A stretch of DNA of 64,000 bases from Massilia sp. PDC64 (GTDB lineage: Bacteria; Pseudomonadota; Gammaproteobacteria; Burkholderiales; Burkholderiaceae_D): assembly GCF_900101265.1 (NCBI RefSeq), contig NZ_FMZS01000003.1, positions 1-64,000 of the forward strand, given 5' to 3'. Made by a program: the position numbers and the translations under genes. The notes under the pieces are model-generated. The model searched no databases, was not told where the DNA came from, and worked only from the letters and a program-made list of their open reading frames with translations. Shown piece by piece: positions 51,924 through 60,460 of this stretch (its first letter is position 1; every line of letters starts with the position of its first letter).

Positions 51924-52727
51924 TCACATCTGCCGGAACAAATGCGCGAACAACGGGCTGACGCGCAGCTTGTCGGTCCGGTTGCGCAGGTGCAGGGTCA
52001 GCTTGCCGGTGTCGTCGCGGCTGGCGCTCGTCACGTGCCGCATGTTGACGATGGCGCCGCGGCTGATCTGGCGGAACTGGTCCGGGTCGAGCTGCGGCAG
52101 CAGGTCTTTCAAACTGAGGCGGATCAGCGCATCGCCTTCGCTGCTGGCCACGTTCACGTATTTGTCGAGCGCCTGGAAATAGGCCACGTCCTGCACGGGA
52201 ATCATGCGGATGATGTTGCCGACCGCGGCGCGGATCACGGTCAGGCGCTCGGCGGGCGCGGCAGCCGTGGGCAGCAGGGCGCGCATCTGCTCGACGAGCT
52301 GCGCGAGGCCGTCGTCCGCTGGCGTGTCCGCGGCGGGCGCGAGCCGCGCCTTGAGGCGCTCGACGGTGCGCGACAGGCGCGTGTCGTTCACGGGCTTCAT
52401 CACGTAGTCGACGGCGGCCTGCTCGAACGCCTGCACGGCGTAGTCGTCGTACGCGGTCACGAACACGATCTGCGGGAACGGGCGCGGGCCTTCCCAGCGT
52501 TCGGCCAGTTCCTGCGCCGCTTCCAGGCCCGTCTGGCCCGGCATCTTGATGTCCAAAAACAGGATGTCCGGCTGCAGTTCCAGCGCCTGCTGCACGGCGG
52601 CGACGCCGTTCGGCGCCGTGCCCGCGATGTCGAGGTCGGGCCACAGGCGGCGCAGGGTGGCGGCGAGGGTGGCGGCGAGGATCGGTTCGTCCTCGGCGAT
52701 CAGGGCGCGGATGGTCGTGGTATTCAT
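51924..52727 (-). CDS. LytTR-family response regulator
   Basis: 267 residues. Receiver domain with EDE at about 11-13, phospho-Asp in ILFLDIKMPG, Lys in YVMKPVND; then a LytTR DNA-binding domain (IIRMIPVQDVAYFQALDKYV, IRLSLKDLLPQLDPDQFRQISRGAIVN). Four-base overlap with the kinase gene. Tail to tail with the esterase, 13 bases apart. Targets unknown. Confidence 0.92.
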   Translation of the reverse strand: MNTTTIRALIAEDEPILAATLAATLRRLWPDLDIAGTAPNGVAAVQQALELQPDILFLDIKMPGQTGLEAAQELAERWEGPRPFPQIVFVTAYDDYAVQAFEQAAVDYVMKPVNDTRLSRTVERLKARLAPAADTPADDGLAQLVEQMRALLPTAAAPAERLTVIRAAVGNIIRMIPVQDVAYFQALDKYVNVASSEGDALIRLSLKDLLPQLDPDQFRQISRGAIVNMRHVTSASRDDTGKLTLHLRNRTDKLRVSPLFAHLFRQM

Positions 52728-53836
52728 GCGGTCTCCAGGGGAAGCGTCAGGCGGGCCAGCACGCCGTGCGGCTGGGCGGGAATGAGAGTCAGGGCGGCGC
52801 GCGCGCCGTACAGCACCTGCAGGCGTTCGCGGGTCGTCGTCACGCCGACGCCCGTGCCCTTGGCGGTGGTCTGCGTGTCGTCCAGGCCGAGGCCCGTGTC
52901 GCTGACGCAGATCTCGAGCAGGCCGGCCCGCGCGCTCGCCTCCACGGTCACGGTGCCGCCTTCGATCTTCGGCTCGAGGCCGTGGATGATGGCGTTTTCC
53001 ACCAGGGGCTGCAGTAGCATGGCGGGCAGGCGGGCGCTGCGCAGTTCCGCCGGCAGGATGCAGCGGTACGACAGGCGCGGCCCCATGCGCACGGCCATCA
53101 GGCCGAGATAGGCTTCGGCCGCCTCGAATTCCTGCGCGAGCGTCGTCGTCTCGGCGCGCGTGGCGGACAGGGTGGCGCGCAGGTACTGGATCAGGTGGTC
53201 CAGCATCGTGCTCGCCTGCTGCGGGTCGATCGCGATCAGGCCCTGCAGGTTCGCCAGCGTATTGAACAGCATGTGCGGCTCGATCTGGGCCTGCAGCAGC
53301 CGCAGTTGCGCCTGCAGGGCCTGGCGTTCGATCGTCTCGGCGCGGGCCTTCGCCTCGCTCCGTTCCAGCTTGATGCGCTCGACCCGTTCGCGGTTCAGGA
53401 TCAGCAGGGCCATGGCGCAGATGGCCAGGAACGTGAGCCCGACCATGCCTTTCTCGCCATGGTCGTTCGGGTATTCGGCCAGGTTGGGCAGCGGCCGGCC
53501 CAGGATCAAGCTTCCGAGCGAGATGCCGGAAAGGTGCGCGACGGGCGCCATCACGACGAGCGCGACGAGACAGGGCACGAGCCAGCGCCGGCGCCGCGCG
53601 GGATCGTCGAGGAGGGTGAAGCGCAGGCCGTCGAGCACGACCAGCCCCACCAGGCCCACGCAGATCGAGTACACCATCTGGTCGTACAGCTCGAACGTCC
53701 TGCCGTTGACGAGCGTGATCAGGACGGCGATCAGCACGCATACGATCACGGTCAGGCCAACGTCGTCGGCGATGCGGCGCAGGATCGGCCGGTTCGTGCC
53801 GGGCGCCGACGGGAAGAAGCGGGTAAGAATGGTCAT
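52724..53836 (-). CDS. LytS/YehU-type sensor histidine kinase
   Basis: 370 residues. Four hydrophobic segments within about 28-145, a coiled coil rich in Arg and Glu, then the His_kinase domain with the phosphorylated His in QIEPHMLFNTLANLQGL, and an ATPase domain with LLQPLVENAIIHGLEP and VSDTGLGL. It has no periplasmic sensor domain of note. Pairs with the LytTR regulator it overlaps. Confidence 0.92.
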   Translation of the reverse strand: MTILTRFFPSAPGTNRPILRRIADDVGLTVIVCVLIAVLITLVNGRTFELYDQMVYSICVGLVGLVVLDGLRFTLLDDPARRRRWLVPCLVALVVMAPVAHLSGISLGSLILGRPLPNLAEYPNDHGEKGMVGLTFLAICAMALLILNRERVERIKLERSEAKARAETIERQALQAQLRLLQAQIEPHMLFNTLANLQGLIAIDPQQASTMLDHLIQYLRATLSATRAETTTLAQEFEAAEAYLGLMAVRMGPRLSYRCILPAELRSARLPAMLLQPLVENAIIHGLEPKIEGGTVTVEASARAGLLEICVSDTGLGLDDTQTTAKGTGVGVTTTRERLQVLYGARAALTLIPAQPHGVLARLTLPLETA

Positions 53837-53981
53837 GGTTTGCCTGTCTGCTAACGCTTTACGGTTGCCCGCATTGTGCCGTCGCGCCGGGAGGGCGGCA
53901 ACCCGGTTGCGACGAAACCGCCTGGGCGTCGACCGAAACGGGGCATAATCGACCCGAATCCACTTTTCGTCCCGTCACGAC

Positions 53982-54947
53982 ATGGAATTCCAGTTCCTCG
54001 GCACCTCGTCCGGCACCCCGAGCAAGACCCGCAACGTGAGCGGCCTCGCGCTGCGCGGCCCGGGCGGCGGCTGGTCGCTCGTCGACTGCGGCGAGGGCAC
54101 GCAACACCGCATCCTGCACACGACCCTGTCGCTGCACGACCTGCGCGCCATCTTTATCACGCACCTGCACGGCGACCACTGCTACGGCCTGCCCGGCCTG
54201 CTGGCCAGCGCCGGCATGCTGAACCGCACGGCGCCGCTGATCCTCGTCGGCCCGCCGGCGCTGCGCACGTTCATCGACGGCGTGATGGCGACGAGCGAAC
54301 TGGGTCTGCCGTATCCGCTCGAGTTCATTCCCGTCGACGACCTGGCCGGGAATCACGTCCTGCCCGACCTGGCGGTGGACGCCATCGCGCTGTCGCACCG
54401 GATGCCGTCCTGGGCCTACCGCTTCACGGAGCGCACGGTGGAGCGCAAGCTGGATGTCGACCGTTTGCGCGCGGCCGGCATCGCGCCCGGTCCGGCGTGG
54501 GGCGAATTGCAGCAGGGCCGCGACGCCGTGCTGGACGACGGCCGCGTGCTACATGCGGCCGACTGGCTGCTGGCGCCGCGCAAGGCGCTGACCGTCATCG
54601 TCGGCGGCGACAACGACACGCCGGACCTGCTGCTGGAGGCCGCGCGCACGGCGGAGGTGCTGGTCCACGAGGCGACGTACACGGAAGAGGTGCTGCTGAA
54701 GGTGGGGCCGGCGCCGATGCACAGTTCCGCGCTGCGGGTGGCGCGGATGGCTGCCGCGGCCCGGTTGCCGAACCTCGTGCTGACCCATTTCAGTCCCCGC
54801 TACCAGGACGGGGAGGGGCCGCTGTCGATGGGGGCGGTGGAGGCGGAAGCGCGGAGCGTGTATGACGGACAGCTGTTCCTCGCGCGGGATTTCGACCGGT
54901 ATGTCCTGGACCGGAATGGCACGCTCACCGCAAAATATTTTTTGTAA
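53982..54947 (+). CDS. rnz: Ribonuclease Z
   Basis: 321 residues, full length for the short ElaC form. Metallo-beta-lactamase fold: LGTSSGTPSKTRNVSG at the start, zinc motif THLHGDH with H61, H63, D65 and H66, VHEATY, and LTHFSPRY with a late histidine. It removes 3' trailers from tRNA precursors lacking CCA, or acts as an RNase BN-type exonuclease. A housekeeping gene, divergent from the kinase. Confidence 0.95.
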   Translation: MEFQFLGTSSGTPSKTRNVSGLALRGPGGGWSLVDCGEGTQHRILHTTLSLHDLRAIFITHLHGDHCYGLPGLLASAGMLNRTAPLILVGPPALRTFIDGVMATSELGLPYPLEFIPVDDLAGNHVLPDLAVDAIALSHRMPSWAYRFTERTVERKLDVDRLRAAGIAPGPAWGELQQGRDAVLDDGRVLHAADWLLAPRKALTVIVGGDNDTPDLLLEAARTAEVLVHEATYTEEVLLKVGPAPMHSSALRVARMAAAARLPNLVLTHFSPRYQDGEGPLSMGAVEAEARSVYDGQLFLARDFDRYVLDRNGTLTAKYFL

Positions 54948-55218
54948 CACGCAAAAAAATCTGCGATATCTTTTTTTGTTCCTGAATCGATTCCATTCCA
55001 AAAAAGGTTATCGCGGACGGGCCCATCGATAATCATATTTTTTGTTTGCGAGATTAAATCCCATTTTTTGGAATCGCAGCTATTTCCGTACTGAAATCTG
55101 TAAATTCTCCGGTCGAATCAGGGACTTAGACGCGCTGCCACCCCTGTTGCAAAGCGCCTGAAAATGCCGCATTCTCCGCTCCTGAGCAATACCCATAATT
55201 ATTAAGACGGAGACTACA
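54948..55218. promoter_or_regulatory. AT-rich intergenic region before GH43
   Basis: 271 bases, much richer in A and T than its surroundings, with several runs of six or seven A or T. GATTCCATTCCAAAAAA near 54985-55001 and ATTTTTTGGAATCG near 55063-55076 are partly inverted copies; TTATCG and CGATAA near 55007-55031 also pair. The region should hold the rnz terminator and the GH43 promoter, but I cannot fix either with confidence. Confidence 0.4.
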
Positions 55219-57561
55219 GTGAACAAACCCTTGTCCCTGGCGGGATTGGGCGCGCTATTTGCGTCCTGCTTCATTGCCGCCAATGCATTTGCCCAGGCGG
55301 GCGCCACGCTGCCCACTTTCCAGAACGCGTCCGTGCACGACCCGTCCGTGATCAAGGCCGGCGACACGTTCTACGTGTTCGGCTCGCACCTGGCGTCGGC
55401 CAAGTCGAAGGACCTCATGAAGTGGACGCAGATGACGGACGGCGTCAGCGCCACCAATCCGCTGTTCCTGAACGGTTCGAAGAACGTCTACACGGAACTG
55501 GCCGAGACGTTCGCGTGGGCGAACACGACGACCCTGTGGGCACCGGACGTGCGCCAGCTCGCGGACGGCAAGTACTATATGTACTACGACGCCTGCCAGG
55601 GCGACGCGCCCCGGTCCGCGCTGGGCATCGCCGTCGCGAACAGCCCCGAGGGCCCGTACGTCAACAAGGGCATCATCCTGAAGTCCGGCATGTGGGGCCA
55701 GGCGAGCTACGACGGCACCGTCTACGACGCGCTGAAGCACCCGAACACGGTCGACCCGAACGTCTTCTTCGACAACGCGGGCAAGCTGTGGATGGTGTAC
55801 GGCTCGTACTCGGGCGGCATCTTCATCATGCAGATGAACCCCGCCACCGGCTTCCCGTATCCGGGCCAGGGCTACGGCAAGCGCCTCATCGGCGGCAACC
55901 ACTCCCGCATCGAAGGCGCGTACATCCTGTACAGCCCGGCCACGTCGTACTACTACCTGTTCACGTCGTTCGGCGGGCTGGATGCCAACGGCGGCTACAA
56001 CATGCGCGTCGCGCGCTCGACCAATCCGGACGGTCCGTACTACGACGCGCAGGGCAACGCGATGGCGAACGTGAAGTCCGATCCGGGCAAGCCCCTGTTC
56101 GACGACGCGTCGATCGCCCCGTACGGCGTCAAGATGATGGGTAACTTCCTGTTCGAGCGCAAGCTGGGCGAGGCGGGCACCGGCATCGGCACGGGCTATG
56201 TGTCGGCGGGCCACAACTCGGCCTGGTACGACCCGGCGACGGGCAAGCATTTCCTCATCTTCCACACGCGCTTCCCGGAACGGGGCGAGCAGCACGAGGT
56301 GCGCGTGCACCAGATGTTCATGAACGCGGACGGCTGGCCCGTCGTCGCACCGTACCGCTACGCGAACGAGACGGCGACGACCGTGCGTCCGGAATTCGTG
56401 TTCGGCGACTACCTGTACGTCAACCACGGCAAGGACATCACGGCGTCCATCAAGAAGTCGCAGTTGATCACGCTGAACGCCAACGGTTCCATAACGGGCG
56501 CAGTGAGCGGCACGTGGCGCAAGGTGGGCGCCAACCAGATCGAGATCAACCTGCCCGGCGCATCGACGTACAAGGGCGTGCTGCTGACGCAGTGGGACGA
56601 GACGTCGAAGTCGTACGTGACGACGTTCACGGCGTCCTCGCGCGAAGGCATCGCCATCTTCGGCAGCCGTCTCATTCCGCGCACCGACATGCAGGTCGCG
56701 ACCGCCATCTACAATGAGTTGAGCCTCGGCGCGACGACGGCCGTGACGGGCAACCTCACGTTGCCGACGACCGCGGCGCGCAACGCCGTCATCAGCTGGA
56801 CGTCGTCGAATCCCGCCGTCGTCAGCAACACGGGCGTCGTGACGACGCCCGCCAGCGGATCCGTGAACGTGACGCTCGCGGCCCGCATCACGAAGGGTAC
56901 GGCGACGCTCACCAAGACGTTCACCGTCACCGTGCGCAAGCTGGGCGGCCTCGTCGCGTACTACGCCTTCGACGGCAACCTGGCCGACTCGAACGGCGCG
57001 TTCGCGGCCGGCAGCGTCATCGGCAGCAAGATCGACGTGGCGGGCGGCAGCCTGGCATACGGCACCGGCGTGCGCGGCAACGCGGCCGTGTTCGACGGCG
57101 CGACGGGCGTGCGCCTGCCGAACGGCCTGATCTCGTCGAACACGTACACCGTGGCCATGTGGCTGAAGCCCGCGCAGCTGACGGCGTTCACGCCCACGTT
57201 CTTCGGTGCGCGCACGACGGATTCCTGGATCAGCTTCCTGCCGATGGGCCATGGCTTCGTCAATGGCGCGACGATGCTGTGGTCGGGCACGGCCTGGTAC
57301 GACGCGGGCCTCGGCATGAACATCCCCGTCAACCAGTGGTCGCACGTGGCGTTCAGCGTCAACAACGGCGCCGTCAACGTGTACGTGAATGGCGTCAAGC
57401 GCTTCTCCGGCACGAACTTCCCGAACGTGTTCACGAATACGACCGGCACGTTCGCGCTGGGCGTGAATTACTGGGACACCCCGTACAAGGGCGCGATCGA
57501 CGAGCTGCGCATCTATAACGCGGCCCTGAGCGACGCCGAAGTCGCCGGTATCGCACACTGA
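55219..57561 (+). CDS. GH43 endo-arabinanase with LamG domain
   Basis: 780 residues, GTG start with GGAG upstream, signal peptide ending AFAQ. Five-bladed propeller of GH43 with catalytic residues in the expected places: Asp in VHDPSVIK (base), Asp in TVDPNVFFD (pKa modulator) and Glu in SRIEGAYILY (acid). Then a C-terminal arabinanase-type domain, an Ig-like linker (about 490-575, SWTSSNPAVVS) and a LamG/concanavalin-like domain (about 580-780) that may bind carbohydrate. Expected to cut alpha-1,5-arabinan. No lipobox, so secreted or periplasmic. Confidence 0.9.
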   Translation: MNKPLSLAGLGALFASCFIAANAFAQAGATLPTFQNASVHDPSVIKAGDTFYVFGSHLASAKSKDLMKWTQMTDGVSATNPLFLNGSKNVYTELAETFAWANTTTLWAPDVRQLADGKYYMYYDACQGDAPRSALGIAVANSPEGPYVNKGIILKSGMWGQASYDGTVYDALKHPNTVDPNVFFDNAGKLWMVYGSYSGGIFIMQMNPATGFPYPGQGYGKRLIGGNHSRIEGAYILYSPATSYYYLFTSFGGLDANGGYNMRVARSTNPDGPYYDAQGNAMANVKSDPGKPLFDDASIAPYGVKMMGNFLFERKLGEAGTGIGTGYVSAGHNSAWYDPATGKHFLIFHTRFPERGEQHEVRVHQMFMNADGWPVVAPYRYANETATTVRPEFVFGDYLYVNHGKDITASIKKSQLITLNANGSITGAVSGTWRKVGANQIEINLPGASTYKGVLLTQWDETSKSYVTTFTASSREGIAIFGSRLIPRTDMQVATAIYNELSLGATTAVTGNLTLPTTAARNAVISWTSSNPAVVSNTGVVTTPASGSVNVTLAARITKGTATLTKTFTVTVRKLGGLVAYYAFDGNLADSNGAFAAGSVIGSKIDVAGGSLAYGTGVRGNAAVFDGATGVRLPNGLISSNTYTVAMWLKPAQLTAFTPTFFGARTTDSWISFLPMGHGFVNGATMLWSGTAWYDAGLGMNIPVNQWSHVAFSVNNGAVNVYVNGVKRFSGTNFPNVFTNTTGTFALGVNYWDTPYKGAIDELRIYNAALSDAEVAGIAH

Positions 57562-57572
57562 AAGGGACAAAC

Positions 57573-58127
57573 ATGAAGAAGACAATCATCGGCCTGCTGG
57601 CTGCGGCGACATGCGCGACGGCCAGTGCGACGGTCATCCATTTCGACGACCTGTCCGGCGACGAGACGCTCCCGATCGATGCCGGCTATGCGGGCTTCAA
57701 CTGGGACAACATGGGGACCGTAAGCGCCGGTGCGTATCCCGGCAGCGGCTTCGAGGCGGGCGCCGTGTCGCAGTCGAACGTGGCCTACAACTGGTACGGC
57801 ATGCCTGCGACGATCACGAAGGCGGACGGCAATGCGTGGGAGTACACGGGCGCGTACTTCACGTCGGCGTGGGTCGACCAGGAGATCTCGTTCGAAGGCT
57901 GGCGCAACGGCCAGCTGCTGGTCACGTCCGGCGCCTTCACGCTGGACACGACGGCGCCGCGCTGGATCCAGCTCGACTGGGCCGGCATCGATACGCTCGT
58001 CATCTATAACAGCAGCCCGACGGCATGGGCGATGGACGAGTTCACGGTGCCGGAGCCGGGGTCGCTGGCGTTGATGGGTGTGTCGCTGGCCGGGCTGCTG
58101 ACGGCGCGACGGAGGCGCAAAGCCTGA
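57573..58127 (+). CDS. PEP-CTERM sorting domain protein downstream of GH43
   Basis: 184 residues, signal peptide ending ASA-TV. A beta-rich domain (WDNMGTVSAGAYPGSGFEAG and FTSAWVDQEISFEGWRNGQ) of a kind seen in secreted PEP-CTERM proteins of unknown role, then VPEPGSLALMGVSLAGLLTA and RRRRKA, the exosortase sorting signal. Only 11 bases separate it from the GH43 stop, so the two are co-transcribed. A surface partner of the arabinanase is possible, but I do not recognise a binding module. Confidence 0.88.
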   Translation: MKKTIIGLLAAATCATASATVIHFDDLSGDETLPIDAGYAGFNWDNMGTVSAGAYPGSGFEAGAVSQSNVAYNWYGMPATITKADGNAWEYTGAYFTSAWVDQEISFEGWRNGQLLVTSGAFTLDTTAPRWIQLDWAGIDTLVIYNSSPTAWAMDEFTVPEPGSLALMGVSLAGLLTARRRRKA

Positions 58128-58132
58128 CGCAG

Positions 58133-58861
58133 TCAGTCGAGGTTCTCGTGGTGCTCGGCGACGCCATGCTTCCAGTACGCCGACACCCGGGTCGCCTCGC
58201 GCGGCACGCCTTTCCCGTTCAGCACCTGGCGCACCCGCGCCATCAATGACGCTTCGCCGCCGCCCCACGCGAACCCGCGGCCGGGCGGCAGCGCCAATGC
58301 TTCCAGGTCCGCCACGAGCGCCTCCGGCGTGTCGAACCACCGCAGGTCCACATCCGCCGCACCCGCGAACACGCGCCGGTCCGCCGGCGCCGCATGCACG
58401 AGCACGATCGCCCGGCTACCGCCGGGCAGTTCTTCCAGCCGCCGCGCGATGGCGGGCAGGGCGGTCGCGTCGCCCGCCAGCACATGCCAGTCCAGTTCCA
58501 GCGGCACGATCATTGAGCCGCGCGGTCCGCCGACGAGGGCGCGCTGGCCCACGACGGCGTTGCGCGCCCAATCGGACGCCCTGCCGTCGCCGTGCAGCGC
58601 GAACTCGATCGTGAGCTCGAGGGCTTCGCGGCTGAAGCGCCGTGGGGTATAGTCGCGCCTCACCTGTTCGCCGTCCGCGTCCGGGAACATGAACTTGACG
58701 TGGTCGTCGAACGACAATGACGTGAAATCGGCCAGCGCCTCGCCCGTGAAGGTGATGGCGGCGAAGCCGTCGCCCAGGCGTTCGATGCGCGACACGGTCA
58801 GCTCGCGCAGCTTCAGTTCATGGCGTACGCGGCGGACGAAGGGTTCTGCAGATGGCTGCAT
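58133..58861 (-). CDS. Siderophore-interacting protein (FAD-dependent ferric reductase)
   Basis: 242 residues, standard SIP length. FAD-binding barrel with DYTPRRFSREALELTIEF (the RxYT-type flavin motif), GGPRGSMIVP, then an NAD(P)H-binding half (HVLAGDATALPAI) and the C-terminal YWKHGVAEHHEN. It should reduce ferric siderophores in the cytoplasm. On the minus strand its promoter appears as TTGACT (58920-58915), a 17-base spacer and CATAAT, with TTGGAG before the ATG. Divergent from a MarR gene. Confidence 0.9.
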   Translation of the reverse strand: MQPSAEPFVRRVRHELKLRELTVSRIERLGDGFAAITFTGEALADFTSLSFDDHVKFMFPDADGEQVRRDYTPRRFSREALELTIEFALHGDGRASDWARNAVVGQRALVGGPRGSMIVPLELDWHVLAGDATALPAIARRLEELPGGSRAIVLVHAAPADRRVFAGAADVDLRWFDTPEALVADLEALALPPGRGFAWGGGEASLMARVRQVLNGKGVPREATRVSAYWKHGVAEHHENLD

Positions 58862-58882
58862 CGTTGCTCCAATTAGTTGATA

Positions 58883-59368
58883 ATGTCCCCCATTATGCGA
58901 AATATAGTTGATCAAGTCAACCAAAATCCTCCTTCTCCCGCACTGGAGGTGCTGGAACGCGTCCACGCGATCATGCACCTGTACCGTTCGGCCCAGCAGC
59001 GCAGCCTGCGCGCGGGCCCGCACGACCTGGCGCACATGGAGATCAAGGTGCTGGGGTTCTTCGCGCGCCGGCCGGGCGCGACGCAGAGCGACCTGGCCGC
59101 GCATTCGGGACGTGACAAGGCACAGCTGGCCCGCCTGATCCGCGGCCTGCGCGACCGCGGGCTGCTCGACGCGACGGCGGACGAGACGGACAAGCGCAGC
59201 ACGCGGCTGGCGCTGTCGGAGGCAGGTAAAGAGATGTTCGCGGCGCTGCACCGCCACGACGGCGCGCTGGCCGAGACGGCGCTGGAGGGAATTTCGGAGA
59301 CGGAACGCGCGACCCTGCTCGACTTGCTGGAGCGGGTGCGCGCGAACCTGGAGGCGGGGCAGGGCTGA
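58883..59368 (+). CDS. MarR-family transcriptional regulator
   Basis: 161 residues by the start chosen. Winged helix with LGFFARRPGATQSDLAAHSGRDKAQLARLIRGLRDRGLL and the wing DETDKRSTRLALSEAGKEM. Probably represses the divergent siderophore-interacting protein gene. The start is uncertain: ATG at 58883 and 58895 and a GTG at 58949 are all in frame and none has a good ribosome-binding site. A palindrome at 58907-58921 lies inside the first codons of the two longer versions. Confidence 0.85.
   Translation: MSPIMRNIVDQVNQNPPSPALEVLERVHAIMHLYRSAQQRSLRAGPHDLAHMEIKVLGFFARRPGATQSDLAAHSGRDKAQLARLIRGLRDRGLLDATADETDKRSTRLALSEAGKEMFAALHRHDGALAETALEGISETERATLLDLLERVRANLEAGQG
58907..58921. promoter_or_regulatory. 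Probable MarR operator over the SIP promoter
   Basis: GTTGATCAAGTCAAC is an inverted repeat GTTGA-N5-TCAAC. It covers the TTGACT -35 of the divergent siderophore-interacting protein gene, so the neighbouring MarR protein could block that promoter. Confidence 0.6.
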
Positions 59369-59373
59369 GTGTT

Positions 59374-60438
59374 TTACGCTGCGATTTCGGACAGCAGGAC
59401 TTCGCGCCGTTCCGCGGCACTGAGGCGCCCGGCGTCCAGCAGGCGCATGACGGTGAGCGCCGCGCGTGCCGGCACGGGGTTCGGCGCCTTGCCGAGCAGC
59501 GCGTCGCGGATGCCCGCGTAATACGACGGATACGCGCCGTTCTCCGTCGGCAGCGGCGCCGCCGTCACTTTGCCGTCGCGCAGGACGGCCAGCACGCCGG
59601 TCTCCGTGTCGACGCCCCATGCGGCCGCGTCACCAGTCGGCATGCGGCCCGCGATCAGGTCCGCTTCCTGCGGGTCGAGGCTTTGCTTGACCCAGCTGCC
59701 GGAGAGGCCATGCAGCGCCACGCGCGGGCGCGCGACGGCGGCCAGCATGCTGGCGCCCAGGTCCACGCGCAGGCCGTCCGCATAGCGCAGGCGCGCCTGA
59801 AACTGGTCTTCGCAGCGGCCGCCGGGACGCAGGACCGGCAGGTCGGCCTCGATCGCGAGCGGCTCGCCGAAATACAGCAGGGCTTCGTCGATCAGGTGCG
59901 GGCCCAGGTCCATCCAGATGCCGCCGCCGGCCTCCGCCTCTTCCTTCCAGCGCGCCTGCGGCTGCGGGCGGAAGCGGTCGAAGTGCATGGCCGCGTGGCG
60001 GATTTGCCCCAGCGTGCCGTCGGCCAGCAGGCGCAACGCGGTGCGCGTCGTGCTGTCCCAGCGGCGGTTGTGGTAGACGCTCAGCAGCAGACCCTTGTCC
60101 TCGGCCAGGCGCACGAGTTCCGCGGCCTGTGCGGCCGTGTCGGTGAACGGCTTGTCGACGACGACGTGCTTGCCCGCTTCCAGTGCGGCCTTCGCCAGCG
60201 GATAGTGCGTCGCGTTGGGGCTGGCCAGCACGACGAGGGCGACGTTCGGATCGGCGAGGAGGGCGGCCGGCTCGGCATGGACGGCGACGTCGCCGAGGCC
60301 TGCCTTCACCTTGTCCGGATTGCGGCTGGAGACGGCGGCGATGGCGAGGCCCGGGGTCGTGCGCAGCAGCGGCGCGTGGAAGACCTGGCCGGCGAAGCCG
60401 TAGCCGATGAGTCCAACGTTGATCGTGTCAGCGGTCAT
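59374..60438 (-). CDS. Gfo/Idh/MocA family oxidoreductase
   Basis: 354 residues. N-terminal Rossmann fold (VGLIGYGFAGQVFHAPLL), the catalytic region VVVDKPFTDT with the family's EKP-like lysine, and a C-terminal domain with GGGIWMDLGPHLIDEALLYFG. Similar in length and motifs to YdgJ/IolW-type enzymes acting on inositols or sugars with NAD(P). It follows the ROK repressor by 22 bases and is probably controlled with it; the substrate is unknown. Confidence 0.9.
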   Translation of the reverse strand: MTADTINVGLIGYGFAGQVFHAPLLRTTPGLAIAAVSSRNPDKVKAGLGDVAVHAEPAALLADPNVALVVLASPNATHYPLAKAALEAGKHVVVDKPFTDTAAQAAELVRLAEDKGLLLSVYHNRRWDSTTRTALRLLADGTLGQIRHAAMHFDRFRPQPQARWKEEAEAGGGIWMDLGPHLIDEALLYFGEPLAIEADLPVLRPGGRCEDQFQARLRYADGLRVDLGASMLAAVARPRVALHGLSGSWVKQSLDPQEADLIAGRMPTGDAAAWGVDTETGVLAVLRDGKVTAAPLPTENGAYPSYYAGIRDALLGKAPNPVPARAALTVMRLLDAGRLSAAERREVLLSEIAA

Positions 60439-60460
60439 TCTTTTCCTTGAGTTGTTGCGG

